Source: Geodermatophilus saharensis
GTDB lineage: Bacteria > Actinomycetota > Actinomycetes > Mycobacteriales > Geodermatophilaceae
Reading direction: 5' to 3'
Assembly: GCF_900188205.1 (NCBI RefSeq)
Contig: NZ_FZOH01000008.1
Span: 1-64,000, forward strand
Length of the DNA stretch: 64,000 nucleotides
Part shown: one piece after another, positions 50,228 through 59,863 of the stretch
Layout: the number at the start of each line of letters is the position of its first letter
Numbering within the stretch: the first letter of the stretch is position 1
The notes under the pieces: generated by a model
The model's database searches: none
What the model was told of the DNA's origin: nothing
Seen by the model: only the letters and a program-made list of their open reading frames with translations
Translations under genes and position numbers: made by a program

Positions 50228-51430
50228 ATGGCCCGCAGGCGCACGGACGCCGAGCAGCAGGTCGCCGACCTGCTGCGGACGGCGAGGAAGTCGCTGCACA
50301 TGAGCGTGGCCTTCCTCAGCCGGATGGACGGCACCACCCAGCACCTCGAGGTGGTCGACTCGCGGATCCCGATCCCCATGGTGGAGGGCGCGACCCGCCC
50401 GCAGGACACGACGTTCTGCCAGGCGATCCTCGACGGGGACCTGCCCGCCGTCATCGACGACGTCAGGAAGCACCCGCTGGCGATGGCGCTGCCGGCGGCG
50501 CGGATGCCCCGCATCCGCAGCTACGTCTCCACTCCGGTCACGCTGTCCGACGGCACCCTCTACGGCACCTTCTGCGCGTTCGGGTTCACCTCCGACAAGG
50601 AGCTCACCGCCCGCGACGAGTCGCTGATGAAGGTGCTGGCCTCGGCCGCCTCGGTGGTCATCGAGCCCGAGGTCCGCGAGCGGCAGCGCCGCGACGACAT
50701 CGACGGCCGCCTCGGCCCGCTGGTGGCCGCCGGTGGCCCCACCGTCGTCCTGCAGCCGATCGTCGACCTGGCCACCGGCGAGCGCGTGGGCGCCGAGGCG
50801 CTCAGCCGCTTCCCGCGCGAGTGGGGCAAGGGCCCCGACGTCGTCTTCGAGGAGGCGCACAGCATCGGCCGCGGCCACGAGGTCGAGCTGCTGGCGCTCC
50901 GGGGCGCGGCCGCGCACCTGGACCGGGTCGGCGGCTACGTGGCCATGAACGTCTCCCCGCAGACCCTCCTGACGCCGGGGTTCACCGCGCTGCTGGGCGA
51001 GCTGCCCCTCGACCGCGTCCTGCTGGAGCTCTCCGAGCACGACCCGGTCGAGGACTACGACACGCTCACCCGCGTGCTGCTGCCCTTCCGGGCGGCCGGG
51101 ATGCGGCTGGCCATCGACGACGTCGGCGCCGGCTTCTCCTCGCTGCGGCACATCGTGGTGACCGACCCCGACGTCATCAAGATGGACCGCAGCATCGTCA
51201 GCGGCCTGGACACCGACCCGGTGCTCGCCCGGCTGGTCGAGTCGCTGGTGACCTTCGGGCACGGCTGCGGGGTGGAGGTCGTCGCCGAGGGCATCGAGAC
51301 CGCGGCGGAGGCCACCGCCCTGCGGGGGCTGGGCGTCGACCTCGGCCAGGGCTGGTACTTCGGTCGCCCCGGACCGCCGGAGGCACTCGCCCCCGTCGCG
51401 CCGGCGCTGGCCGAGCCCCAGCCGGCCTGA
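50228..51430 (+). CDS. GAF-EAL c-di-GMP phosphodiesterase-like protein
   Basis: A 400-residue protein. The N-terminal GAF-like domain (~8-148) includes DTTFCQAILDG and IRSYVSTPVTLSDGTLYGTFCAF. The EAL domain (~165-390) keeps catalytic Glu190 (GAEALSRF), Asn (AMNVSPQTL), LLELSEH, Asp-Asp (AIDDVGAGFSSL), Lys (VIKMDRSIV) and VVAEGIET. It should therefore be able to hydrolyse c-di-GMP, gated by whatever the GAF domain senses. ATG 50228 follows GAGGAGCACC. A PAS-GGDEF cyclase is encoded 1.7 kb away. Confidence 0.9.
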   Translation: MARRRTDAEQQVADLLRTARKSLHMSVAFLSRMDGTTQHLEVVDSRIPIPMVEGATRPQDTTFCQAILDGDLPAVIDDVRKHPLAMALPAARMPRIRSYVSTPVTLSDGTLYGTFCAFGFTSDKELTARDESLMKVLASAASVVIEPEVRERQRRDDIDGRLGPLVAAGGPTVVLQPIVDLATGERVGAEALSRFPREWGKGPDVVFEEAHSIGRGHEVELLALRGAAAHLDRVGGYVAMNVSPQTLLTPGFTALLGELPLDRVLLELSEHDPVEDYDTLTRVLLPFRAAGMRLAIDDVGAGFSSLRHIVVTDPDVIKMDRSIVSGLDTDPVLARLVESLVTFGHGCGVEVVAEGIETAAEATALRGLGVDLGQGWYFGRPGPPEALAPVAPALAEPQPA

Positions 51431-51470
51431 GACGCCGGGTGCCGTCGGTGCGCGGCGCTAGCGTGCGGCC

Positions 51471-52583
51471 GTGACCCGGACGGCGTCCCCCCGCGACGTG
51501 CTGGCGTACCGCGTCGCCGTGCAGCAGCTGGACCGCGACGCCGGCACCGTCGCCGACACCGCGGTGCTCGACCTCGGCGTCCAGGACACCGGCCCCGACG
51601 GCGCGCTCTGGGCGCTGGCGGTCCGCGGGGTCGACGTCGCGGCGGTGGACCCGGCCGAGCTGGCCCTCGCCTGGACGCTGCGCGGCGCGCCGCACCTGTA
51701 CCGGCGCGCCGACCTGCCCGCCGTCGCCACCGCGACCGCGCCGTTCTCCGAGGCCGACGCGGCCAAGCGGGTCTTCGACGCGGCCAAGCCGCTCGCGGCG
51801 GCCGGCATCCCGGTGCTCACCGCGCTGGACACCATCGCCGCTCGGATGCGGGAGATCGTCACCGCGCCGGTGGTCAAGGGCGAGATGTCGCGCCGGCTCT
51901 CCGACGCACTCGCCGGCGCCGACGGGCCCGGCCCGTACAACCGGTGGTGCCGCCCGTGCGGCGCGGTCCACCTCTACGAGCAGCCCTTCCGCCTCGCGGC
52001 GCTGCGCGCCGGGCTGGAACTGCGGCCGGGCACCTCGCCGCCGGTGCTGCAGCCGGTGCCCGGCTTCACGCCGGCCGGCACCGTCCCCGACCGCCTCGAC
52101 GTCGTCCGCGGGTACCTGCACCTGCTCGGCCCGGCCACCCGCCAGCACGTGGCCGGCTACCTCGACGCGGCGGTGAAGGACGTCACCGCGCACTGGCCCG
52201 GCGACGCCGTCGAGGTCGAGGTGGACGGGCAGCGGCGCTGGCTGCTCGCCGCCGACGCCGACCGGCTGGGCGCGGGACCGGCACGCGGCACCCGGCTGCT
52301 GGGCCCGTTCGACCTGTTCCTGCAGGGCCGCGACCGGGAGACCCTCGTCGCCGACCCCGCCCACCGCACGGCCCTGTGGCCGGTGCTCGGCCGCCCGGGC
52401 GCGGTGCTGGCCGACGGGGAGGTGGTGGGGCTGTGGCGGCCGCGCAAGGCCGGGTCGTCGCTGACCGTCGCCGTCGAGCCCTGGCGGCCGCTGACCCCCG
52501 CCGTCCGGGACGCCGTCGGCGAGCAGGCCGAGCGGCTGGCCGCCTCCCGCGGCGTCCGGCTGAAGGCGGTCGAGGTCTCCTGA
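51471..52583 (+). CDS. Winged-helix protein of the AlkZ/HTH_42 family
   Basis: A 370-residue HTH_42 (AlkZ/YcaQ-like) protein. Members contain tandem winged helices; Streptomyces AlkZ and E. coli YcaQ are DNA glycosylases that unhook interstrand crosslinks. Here AYRVAVQQLDRD and LDLGVQDTGPDGALWAL at the N terminus, LAWTLRGAPHLYRR in the middle and LLGPFDLFLQGRDRETLV, then RPGAVLADGEVVGLWRPRKAG at the C terminus fit the family. The catalytic Gln-x-Gln of proven glycosylases is not clearly present (LGVQDTGP), so glycosylase activity is uncertain. GTG 51471 follows a TAGCGT -10 by 6 nt, implying a leaderless mRNA. Confidence 0.82.
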   Translation: MTRTASPRDVLAYRVAVQQLDRDAGTVADTAVLDLGVQDTGPDGALWALAVRGVDVAAVDPAELALAWTLRGAPHLYRRADLPAVATATAPFSEADAAKRVFDAAKPLAAAGIPVLTALDTIAARMREIVTAPVVKGEMSRRLSDALAGADGPGPYNRWCRPCGAVHLYEQPFRLAALRAGLELRPGTSPPVLQPVPGFTPAGTVPDRLDVVRGYLHLLGPATRQHVAGYLDAAVKDVTAHWPGDAVEVEVDGQRRWLLAADADRLGAGPARGTRLLGPFDLFLQGRDRETLVADPAHRTALWPVLGRPGAVLADGEVVGLWRPRKAGSSLTVAVEPWRPLTPAVRDAVGEQAERLAASRGVRLKAVEVS

Positions 52584-52625
52584 GCGGGTCCGCCGCACCG
52601 GCCGTCCACCGGACGACGGACCCGC
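52584..52625 (+). terminator. Hairpin after the AlkZ-like gene
   Basis: GCGGGTCCG (52584-52592) pairs with CGGACCCGC (52617-52625), with an inner CCGG/CCGG pairing. It begins directly at the stop codon. Confidence 0.5.
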
Positions 52626-52656
52626 CGGCCGTCCCCGGACTGCCACGATGGGCGCC

Positions 52657-53085
52657 ATGACGGAACCGGTCCGCACCGCAGACCTCCGGGTGTCCGACGT
52701 CGAGCGGCGAGCGGTGCAGGACCGGCTGCACCGGGCGGTCGGCGCCGGCCAGCTCGACCTGCACGAGTTCGACGAGCGGCTGCAGGCGGTGTGGGCGGCG
52801 CGCACCCGCGGCGAGTTGCAGCAGGTGACCCGGGACCTGCCCGAGCCCCCGCCCCCGCCGCCGCCGGCACCGCGGCACCGGGTCTTCTCCGGCACCCCCG
52901 GTGGCACCGCCATGCGGGCGTTGGCCACGGTGTGGGCCTGCGTGGTGGCGGTCAACGTCGTCGTCTGGCTGCTGGTGTCCCTCGGCAACGGCGGCCCGGC
53001 CTACCCCTGGTTCGTCTGGCTGGCGCCGTCGGGCGCGGTGCTCGCCGTCCTCTACGCCACCGGGATCGGCCGCCCCCGCCCGTAG
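52657..53085 (+). CDS. DUF1707 domain membrane protein
   Basis: About 142 residues. The N-terminal DUF1707 module (RTADLRVSDVERRAVQDRLH, then GQLDLHEFDERLQAVWAARTRGEL) is a short actinobacterial domain of unknown function. It is followed by a polyproline stretch, then two membrane helices (LATVWACVVAVNVVVWLLVS and YPWFVWLAPSGAVLAVLYA). ATG 52657 gives the usual N terminus; ATG 52648 is an in-frame alternative. It is probably a small inner-membrane protein with the DUF1707 module in the cytoplasm. Confidence 0.83.
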   Translation: MTEPVRTADLRVSDVERRAVQDRLHRAVGAGQLDLHEFDERLQAVWAARTRGELQQVTRDLPEPPPPPPPAPRHRVFSGTPGGTAMRALATVWACVVAVNVVVWLLVSLGNGGPAYPWFVWLAPSGAVLAVLYATGIGRPRP

Positions 53086-53095
53086 GTGGTGGAAC

Positions 53096-53147
53096 GGCCC
53101 CCTCGCAGGGACCCGCCGCGAGCCTGCGAGCGGAGGGGGGCGAGGGA
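53096..53147. terminator. Bidirectional hairpin between convergent genes
   Basis: CCCCCTCGCAGG pairs with CCTGCGAG followed by CGGAGGGGG, in the 70-nt gap between the DUF1707 gene and the diguanylate cyclase gene. Confidence 0.5.
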
Positions 53148-53155
53148 GTCCTTCG

Positions 53156-54016
53156 TCAGCGCTCGGAGCGCCGGCGCCGCCGCGTCTTCGCCCCGTACAT
53201 CGCCCGGTCGGCGCGGGCCACGACGTCGTCGGGGGTGTCCCCCGGTCGGCCGACCGCACCGCCGACGCTCATGCCGACGCGCAGCGGGCCGGCCACCGTG
53301 GGCACCGGAACGGCCACCTGCTCGGACACCAGCGCGGCGAGCTCGCCGACGTCGGTCTCGTCGCAGCGGGGGGAGAGCAGCACGAACTCGTCGCCCCCGA
53401 ACCGGGCGACGACGTCGGCCGGCCCGGCCGCCGCCCGCAACCGGGCCGCGACCTCCACCAGCACCGTGTCGCCGACGCCGTGCCCGTGCACGTCGTTGAC
53501 CCCCTTGAAGCCGTCGAGGTCGCAGAACAGCACGCCGCACGGGTCCGCCGACCCCGGGTCCAGCCGCCGGGTGAGCTCCTCGAAGAAGGTGTGCCGGTTC
53601 GCGATGCCGGTGAGCCGGTCGGTGCAGGCCCGCTGGGCGAGCTGCTCCTCCCGGCGCCGCTGCTCGGTGACGTCGACGCCGACGCAGGCCACCGCGAAGG
53701 GCCGGCCGTCGGGCCCGCGCAGCACGTTGTTGCGCATCGACACCAGCCGGCGGGTGCCCTCGCCGGTCAGCCAGTCACCCTCCTGCGGGTACGCCCGCCC
53801 GGTCGACACCGCCCGCTCGAGCGCGTCGCGGGCCAGCTCCCGGTGCTCGGGGGCCACCCACACGTCCCAGAACCGCCGGCCCAGCAGCCGGTCGGCGGAG
53901 CGGCCGGTGAACCGCTGCAGCGCCGGGTTGGCCAGCAGGATCCGCCCGTCGGCGCCCACGACGGTGACGAGGGCGTCGGTGCCCTCGACGAACGCCTGCG
54001 CCAGTCGGTCGTCCAC
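53156..54016 (-). CDS. PAS-GGDEF diguanylate cyclase
   Basis: A 286-residue protein. The N-terminal PAS domain (~5-118) has VVGADGRILLANPALQRFTGR and ends in the PAC-like VGVDVTEQRRREE. The GGDEF domain (~130-283) has TDRLTGIANRHTF, the metal-site FCDLDGFKGVND and an intact GGDEF (207-211). No RxxD inhibitory site is seen five residues before the signature, so product inhibition may be missing. It makes c-di-GMP. No membrane segments are seen. It starts at GTG 54016, divergent from the hydantoinase operon across 228 nt that hold no gene. Confidence 0.92.
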   Translation of the reverse strand: MDDRLAQAFVEGTDALVTVVGADGRILLANPALQRFTGRSADRLLGRRFWDVWVAPEHRELARDALERAVSTGRAYPQEGDWLTGEGTRRLVSMRNNVLRGPDGRPFAVACVGVDVTEQRRREEQLAQRACTDRLTGIANRHTFFEELTRRLDPGSADPCGVLFCDLDGFKGVNDVHGHGVGDTVLVEVAARLRAAAGPADVVARFGGDEFVLLSPRCDETDVGELAALVSEQVAVPVPTVAGPLRVGMSVGGAVGRPGDTPDDVVARADRAMYGAKTRRRRRSER

Positions 54017-54244
54017 TCAGCCCGGCACGCCGCGCTCACCGCCGCGTGCCCCGGCCCGGTCGCCGGCCCCCTCGTCGCCCACGTCGGCCCCTCCCCCGCC
54101 GTTCCTCCCCGACACCGCGATGAGATCACGGTCACAGTTCCACGTCGATCGTCGGCACCCGGTTCCCGCGCCCTCCGATCCGGCGGGGCGGCGTGCGGCG
54201 CGGCTCTTCCGGAGCCCGATGTCTCAGCACTAAGGTATCCGGGC

Positions 54245-56326
54245 ATGGCAGCGGCGCGCCGGGTGCGGATCGGGATCGACACCGGGGGCACGTTCACCGA
54301 CGTGGTCGCCGTCGACGAGGAGACCGGGGCGACGACGACGACGAAGACGCCGTCGACCCCGGCCGACCCCGCCGAGGGCTTCCTCACCGGGGTCCGCAAG
54401 GTCCTCGGCCTGCTGGGCCTCGACGGCAGCGCGGTGACCGCGGTCAGCCACGGCACGACCGTGGCCACCAACCAGCTGCTCGAGGGCCGGCTCGACCGGA
54501 TCGGGTTCGTCACCACCGAGGGCTACGAGTCGGTGCTGGAGATCGCCCGGCAGTCGGTGCCCGACGGCTACGGCAACAGCTACTTCTGGGTCAAGCCGCC
54601 GCGGATCGTCCCCGCCGACCTGGTGCGCACCGTCCGCGGCCGGCTCGACCACACCGGCGCCGAGGTGCGCCCGTTCGACCGCGACGACGCCGTCGCCGCG
54701 GCCCGGTTCTTCCGCGACGCCGGCATCACCACGATCGGCGTCTGCTTCCTGCACGCCTACGCCGACGACGCCCACGAGCGGGCCATGCTGGAGGTGCTGC
54801 GCGAGGAGCACCCCGCCGCCGTCGTGTCGATCAGCTCGGAGGTGCTGCGCGAGTACCGCGAGTACGAGCGGTCGGTGACCACGCTGGTCGACGCCGCGGT
54901 CAAGCCGCGGGTCGGCGCCTACGTCACCAACATCCGCACCCGCCTGGACGAGATCGCCCAGGGCGTGCCCTTCTACGTGATGAAGAGCAACGGCGGCGTG
55001 CTGTCGGCGGCCGAGGTGGTGCACCAGCCGATCACCACGATGCTGTCGGGCCCGGCCGCCGGCGCGCTCGGGGCCGCGCTCATCGCCGGGACGGCGGGCT
55101 TCGACCGGGTGCTGACCTGCGACGGCGGCGGCACCTCCACCGACGTCACGGTCGTCGTCGACGGCGAGCCGGCGCTGACCACCGAGGGCTCGGTCGGCGA
55201 CTACCCGTCGAAGATCCCGATGATCGACGTCGTCACCGTGGGCGCCGGCGGCGGCTCGATCGCGTGGCTGTCCCCCGAGGGCACCCTCAAGGTGGGCCCG
55301 AAGTCGGCCGGCGCCGACCCCGGCCCGATGTGCTACCCGGACGGCGGCGACCAGCCGACCGTCACCGACGCCCACGTCGTCCTCGGCCGGATCCCCCCGC
55401 ACCTGCTCGGCGGGGAGATCCCGCTCTCGGTGGACGCCGCCCGCGCCGGGCTCGAGGAGCTCGGCGGGAAGCTGGGGCTGTCGCTGGAGCGCACGGCGCT
55501 CGGCATCCTGGAGATCTCGGCGTGGAACCAGGCCAACGCGCTGCGCCAGGTGACCGTGGCCCGGGGCCTCGACGTCCGCGACTTCACCCTCACCACCTTC
55601 GGCGGCTCGGGGTCGCTGCTGGCCTGCCGGCTCATGGACGTCCTCGGTCTGCCGCGCACGCTGGTGCCGCCGAACCCCGGCAACGTCAGCGCGTTCGGGC
55701 TGCTCACCGTCGACGTCCGCAACGACCACGTGCAGACGGCGATCAGCCGGCACGCCGACCTCGACCTCGACCGGGTCCGCGCGCTGTTCGCCGGGCTGGA
55801 GGACCGCGCCCGGGAGTCGCTGGACGGCGAGGGCTTCGGCCGCGGCGAGCAGCGGGTGCAGCGCACCGCCGACCTGCGCTACGTCGGCCAGGCCTTCGAG
55901 GTGCGGGTACCCGTCCCCGACGGCGACCTCGACGCCGCCGCGGCCGAGACGGTGGCGCAGGCCTTCCACGCCGCCCACCGGCAGCTCTACGGCTACGACT
56001 TCGCCGCCGACCCACGCCAGGCCGTCGAGTGGGTGAACCTGCGGGTCACCGGGATCGGCCCGATCCGCCGTCCCGACCTGCCCGGGCTCCCGGCCGCCGA
56101 GGGCGGCGTCGAGCGCGCCGTCACCGGCTCGCGGCCGGTCCTCTTCGGCGACGACGGGGCCGACGCCTGGGCCGACACCCCCACCTACGACCGCACGCGG
56201 CTGGCGCCGGGCGACGTCGTCGCCGGCCCGGCGGTGGTGGAGGAGTTCGGCTCCACCGTGCCGGTGCACCCCGGCTTCACCGCGACCGTCGACCGGTTCG
56301 GCAACCTGCTGCTGGAGAGGGCCTGA
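54245..56326 (+). CDS. hyuA: Hydantoinase/oxoprolinase subunit A
   Basis: A 693-residue HyuA-type protein of the ATP-dependent hydantoinase/5-oxoprolinase/acetone-carboxylase family. The ATP-binding fold opens with RIGIDTGGTFTDVVAVDEETG; VSHGTTVATNQLLEGR, the YVMKSNGGVLSAAEV region, SGPAAGALGAALIA and TCDGGGTSTDVTVV follow. It hydrolyses ATP to open a five-membered cyclic amide together with subunit B. ATG 54245 gives the correct N terminus. It overlaps the B gene by one base (TGATG). Substrate (hydantoin derivative, 5-oxoproline, N-methylhydantoin) unknown. Confidence 0.93.
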   Translation: MAAARRVRIGIDTGGTFTDVVAVDEETGATTTTKTPSTPADPAEGFLTGVRKVLGLLGLDGSAVTAVSHGTTVATNQLLEGRLDRIGFVTTEGYESVLEIARQSVPDGYGNSYFWVKPPRIVPADLVRTVRGRLDHTGAEVRPFDRDDAVAAARFFRDAGITTIGVCFLHAYADDAHERAMLEVLREEHPAAVVSISSEVLREYREYERSVTTLVDAAVKPRVGAYVTNIRTRLDEIAQGVPFYVMKSNGGVLSAAEVVHQPITTMLSGPAAGALGAALIAGTAGFDRVLTCDGGGTSTDVTVVVDGEPALTTEGSVGDYPSKIPMIDVVTVGAGGGSIAWLSPEGTLKVGPKSAGADPGPMCYPDGGDQPTVTDAHVVLGRIPPHLLGGEIPLSVDAARAGLEELGGKLGLSLERTALGILEISAWNQANALRQVTVARGLDVRDFTLTTFGGSGSLLACRLMDVLGLPRTLVPPNPGNVSAFGLLTVDVRNDHVQTAISRHADLDLDRVRALFAGLEDRARESLDGEGFGRGEQRVQRTADLRYVGQAFEVRVPVPDGDLDAAAAETVAQAFHAAHRQLYGYDFAADPRQAVEWVNLRVTGIGPIRRPDLPGLPAAEGGVERAVTGSRPVLFGDDGADAWADTPTYDRTRLAPGDVVAGPAVVEEFGSTVPVHPGFTATVDRFGNLLLERA

Positions 56327-58206
56327 TGGACAGCCTTTATCGCGACAACGGCACCTCCGCCGCCGACCCGGTGCTCGTGGAGATCGTCGCGGGCACCCTC
56401 GCGGCGATCGAGAAGGAGGTCGAGACGGCGATCGGCCGGACCTCCCGCTCGCCGATGATCCGCGACGCGCACGACTTCCGCGCCGGCATCCACGACCGGC
56501 AACTGCGCAAGCTCACCGGCCGCTCCTACTCGGCGCTGGTGCACCCGGTGGTGCGCGACTACCCGATCGAGACCATGCGCCCCGGCGACGTGTTCTTCCA
56601 CAACGACGTCTACCTCTCCGAGGGAGGGATCGGGCACCTGCCCGACCTGTGCGTGACCGTGCCGGTGTTCGCCCACGCGGACGGTGAGGAGCGCGTCGTC
56701 GCCTTCGTGCAGGCCTTCGGCCACCACGACGACATCGGCGGGGCGGTGCCCGGGTCGATGCCGAGCGCGGCGACCAGCGTGTACGAGGAGGGCCTGATGG
56801 TCCCCCCGATCAAGCTGTGGGACCGCGGCGTGCCCAACGAGAGCGCGCTGAAGATCATGACCCGCAACTCGCGGATGCCCGACTCGCTCGCCGCCGACCT
56901 CGACGCGGAGTGCTCGGCCTGCCTGGCCGGCGCCCGGCGGCTCGGCGAGCTGTTCGACCGCTACGGGGTGGCCGCCGTCGAGGCCTGCTTCGACGCGATC
57001 CTGGCCAACTCCACCGAGGTCTACCGGCGGGAGATCCTGTCCCGGATCCCCGACGGCACCTACGTGTGGGAGGACTACGCCGAGCACGACGGCGTCGAGG
57101 AGCCCAAGCTGCACCGGCAGCGGATCACGCTCACCATGGACTCCTCCCGCGAGGTGCCGCTGGTCATCGACTTCACGGGCACCGGCCCGCAGGCCAAGGG
57201 CCCGATCAACCACTGCGGCGACTACGCCGACGGCAACTTCCTCAAGAAGTGGCTGGCGCCGATCCTGCGCAACCTCGCCGAGACGCCGGAGCGGATGGCC
57301 GAGCTCGACGTCAACGAGGGCGTCGTCCCACTCATCGAGATGCGGTTCCCCGAGAAGGGCACGCTGCTCACCCCGGTCTTCCCGGCGCCGACCAACGCCC
57401 GCACGTTCGTCATCCTGCGGCTGCTCGGCGTGCTGGCCGGCGTGCTGGCCAAGGCCACCGGCGGCCGCATGCCCGCCGACCAGGAGACGATCCGCTACAC
57501 CGGCGTCTACGGCACCGACCTCGACGGCCGTCCCTACCTCATGCGCGAGGTGCTCGGCGGCGGGTCCGGCGGGCGGTACTACGCCGACGGCGAGGACACC
57601 ATCCACGTCGTCCCCGACTCGCGGAACCTGCCCACGGAGTTCACCGAGTCGCGGTTCCCGCTGCGCGTGGAGCGCCTCGGGCTGGCGCTGGACTCCGGCG
57701 GACCGGGCCGCTACCGGGGCGGCTGCGGCTACGAGAAGCACATCCGGGTGCTGCGCGACGCGCACTTCATGTCCATCGCCGACCGCTCGATCCTGTCCTG
57801 CTGGGGCGTCAACGGCGGGAAGGCGGGACGGCCGTTCCAGGTCACCGTCGACCCCGGCGGCCCCGACGAGCGCGAGGTCGACGCCCTCGCCGACGCCGAG
57901 CCGCTGCCGGCCGGCACGGTCGTGCGCATCCGCACCACCGGCGGCGGCGGGTGGGGCGACCCCCTGGACCGCCCGGTGGAGGAGGTGCTGCGCGACGTCG
58001 CCTGGCGCAAGGTCTCGGTCACCGGCGCCCGCGAGGACTACGGCGTCGTCGTCCGGGACGACGGCACCGCCGACCTCGAGGCGACCGACGCCCTGCGCGC
58101 GCAGGTGCGCGCGGCCCGCACCGGGGACGAGCCGTTCTTCGACCGCGGCCCGGGCTACGCGCTGCTGTCGGGCGGGGCGACGTCCAACGAGTTCGACGTC
58201 CTGTGA
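56326..58206 (+). CDS. hyuB: Hydantoinase B/oxoprolinase subunit
   Basis: A 626-residue HyuB-type partner of subunit A. Family segments are DPVLVEIVAGTLAAIEKEV, HPVVRDYPIETMRPGDVFFHNDVY, GIGHLPDLCVT, FGHHDDIGGAVPGSM, YEEGLMVPPIKL, MTRNSRMPDSLAADLDAECSA, DFTGTGPQAKGPINH and a C-terminal TTGGGGWGDPLDRP. The metal-binding HxxD-like and His-His-Asp residues are intact. No hydantoin racemase, carbamoylase or regulator is adjacent, so the pair appears self-contained. A strong terminator follows at 58224. Confidence 0.93.
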   Translation: MDSLYRDNGTSAADPVLVEIVAGTLAAIEKEVETAIGRTSRSPMIRDAHDFRAGIHDRQLRKLTGRSYSALVHPVVRDYPIETMRPGDVFFHNDVYLSEGGIGHLPDLCVTVPVFAHADGEERVVAFVQAFGHHDDIGGAVPGSMPSAATSVYEEGLMVPPIKLWDRGVPNESALKIMTRNSRMPDSLAADLDAECSACLAGARRLGELFDRYGVAAVEACFDAILANSTEVYRREILSRIPDGTYVWEDYAEHDGVEEPKLHRQRITLTMDSSREVPLVIDFTGTGPQAKGPINHCGDYADGNFLKKWLAPILRNLAETPERMAELDVNEGVVPLIEMRFPEKGTLLTPVFPAPTNARTFVILRLLGVLAGVLAKATGGRMPADQETIRYTGVYGTDLDGRPYLMREVLGGGSGGRYYADGEDTIHVVPDSRNLPTEFTESRFPLRVERLGLALDSGGPGRYRGGCGYEKHIRVLRDAHFMSIADRSILSCWGVNGGKAGRPFQVTVDPGGPDEREVDALADAEPLPAGTVVRIRTTGGGGWGDPLDRPVEEVLRDVAWRKVSVTGAREDYGVVVRDDGTADLEATDALRAQVRAARTGDEPFFDRGPGYALLSGGATSNEFDVL

Positions 58207-58223
58207 GCACGGTCCCCTGAGCA

Positions 58224-58264
58224 CGCTCGTGCTCTGCCCCGCCCCCGGGGGCAGAGCACGAGCG
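58224..58264. terminator. Terminator hairpin after the hydantoinase operon
   Basis: CGCTCGTGCTCTGCCCC (58224-58240) pairs perfectly with 58248-58264. It lies between the hyuB stop and the convergent small-protein gene. Confidence 0.8.
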
Positions 58265-58272
58265 CCGGCGGG

Positions 58273-58470
58273 TCAGGTGTCGAGCTCGGTGCTGTGCGGC
58301 GGGGGCTTGACCTCCTCGCCGGTCTCCCCGTCGGTGCCGTGGTAGCTCGGGTGGTCGGTGGTGCGCGGGTCGTCGTCGCCGGCCGCCTCGACGTCCTCGG
58401 GGACGAGCGGGGTCTCGTGCAGCACGTTCTCCCGCGCCTGGTCGCGGTCGGTGCCCGGAACCTCGGTCAT
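58273..58470 (-). CDS. Small acidic, probably disordered protein
   Basis: A 65-residue hydrophilic protein (MTEVPGTDRDQARENVLHET at the start, ending in PPPHSTELDT), rich in Asp, Glu, Thr and Pro, with no hydrophobic core, cysteine or membrane segment. The ribosome-binding site GAGGAGGACCC before ATG 58470 is strong, and codon use is like that of real genes, which is why I keep it. No family is recognised. It lies 40 nt downstream of the XRE-type regulator on the same strand and may be cotranscribed. Confidence 0.6.
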   Translation of the reverse strand: MTEVPGTDRDQARENVLHETPLVPEDVEAAGDDDPRTTDHPSYHGTDGETGEEVKPPPHSTELDT

Positions 58471-58510
58471 GGGTCCTCCTCGCGGATCGGGTGCAGCCTC
58501 CCCTACCCCG

Positions 58511-59323
58511 TCACCCGCCGGGCAGGCGCGGGTTCGCCACCGGTGAACGCGCGGCCCGCAACACCTCGGCGGTGCGCTCGTCGGCGGGCAGGAACGCCTC
58601 CACCGACAGCTCCGCGGCGGTGAGGTCGACGGCGGTGCCGAAGGTGGTCACCGTGCTGAGGAAGGACAGCACCTCCCCACCGGCACGCACCCGCAGCGGT
58701 ACCGCGATCCCGTCGGGCGTCGAACGGTCCGTTCCGCCCGGCAGCGCCGACAGCTCGCGGTGCAGCGCGGCCAGCCCGGGGTCGCCGGTCAGGTGCGCCT
58801 CGCGGCCCAGGCGGTGCAGCACGTGCGCCCGCCACTGCGGCAGGTTCGCGATCCGCGGCGCGAGCCCCTCGGGGTGCAGGCTCAGCCGCAGCACGTTGGC
58901 CGGGGGCTCGAGCAGGTGCGGGGCGACGCCGTCGAGGAACAGCGCCACGCTCGAGTTCGCCGTGACCAGCTCCCAGGACCGGTCCACCACCAGCGCGGGG
59001 TACGGCTCGTACGCGGTCAGCACCAGGTCGAGGGCGCGGGTGACCGCGGCCATGTCCGGGGAGTCGAGGGCACGGCGGCCGTAGGCGGGGGCGAAGCCGG
59101 CGGCCAGCAGCAGCTCGTTGCGCTCCCGCAGCGGCACCTCGAGCCGCTCGGCCAGCCTCAGCAGCATCTCCCGGCTCGGCCGCGACCGGCCGGTCTCGAG
59201 GAAGCTCAGGTGCCGCGCGGAGACGCCGGCGTCGAGGGCCAGGTCCAGCTGGGAGAGCCGGCGGCGCTGCCGCCAGCCGCGCAGCAGCGCCCCGACGGAC
59301 GGCGCGGTGACGGTGGCGGTCAC
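58511..59323 (-). CDS. XRE-family regulator with MmyB-like ligand domain
   Basis: A 270-residue transcription regulator. The N-terminal HTH_XRE (~8-66) reads LLRGWRQRRRLSQLDLALDA, VSARHLSFLETGRSRPSREM. The C-terminal part (~95-255) is the MmyB-like PAS-type ligand domain: YPALVVDRSWELVTANSS, LRLSLHPEGLAPRIANLPQW and FLSTVTTFGTAVDLTAAELSVEAFLP. Members of this group often control the adjacent divergent gene; here that is the small membrane-protein/SnoaL pair at 59411 across 87 nt. GTG 59323 chosen. Confidence 0.9.
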   Translation of the reverse strand: MTATVTAPSVGALLRGWRQRRRLSQLDLALDAGVSARHLSFLETGRSRPSREMLLRLAERLEVPLRERNELLLAAGFAPAYGRRALDSPDMAAVTRALDLVLTAYEPYPALVVDRSWELVTANSSVALFLDGVAPHLLEPPANVLRLSLHPEGLAPRIANLPQWRAHVLHRLGREAHLTGDPGLAALHRELSALPGGTDRSTPDGIAVPLRVRAGGEVLSFLSTVTTFGTAVDLTAAELSVEAFLPADERTAEVLRAARSPVANPRLPGG

Positions 59324-59410
59324 GCCGCGGACGCTAGCGACGGCGGCGTCCGGCGTCGCCTACCTGACGGGTAATCGACGCCCTTCCCCGGCGGCGGCAC
59401 GGTCGTCGCC

Positions 59411-59848
<438 letters not shown>

Positions 59849-59863
59849 CCGGAGGAGAGACCC

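Noticed and set aside
50228..54016. The EAL and GGDEF genes as one c-di-GMP operon
   Set aside because: They are on opposite strands with unrelated AlkZ-like and DUF1707 genes between them, so only proximity is shown.
54245..58206. Linking hydantoinase A/B to the pyrimidine island
   Set aside because: The genes are 34 kb away with unrelated operons between, and the enzyme class opens five-membered rings; no sequence evidence connects them.
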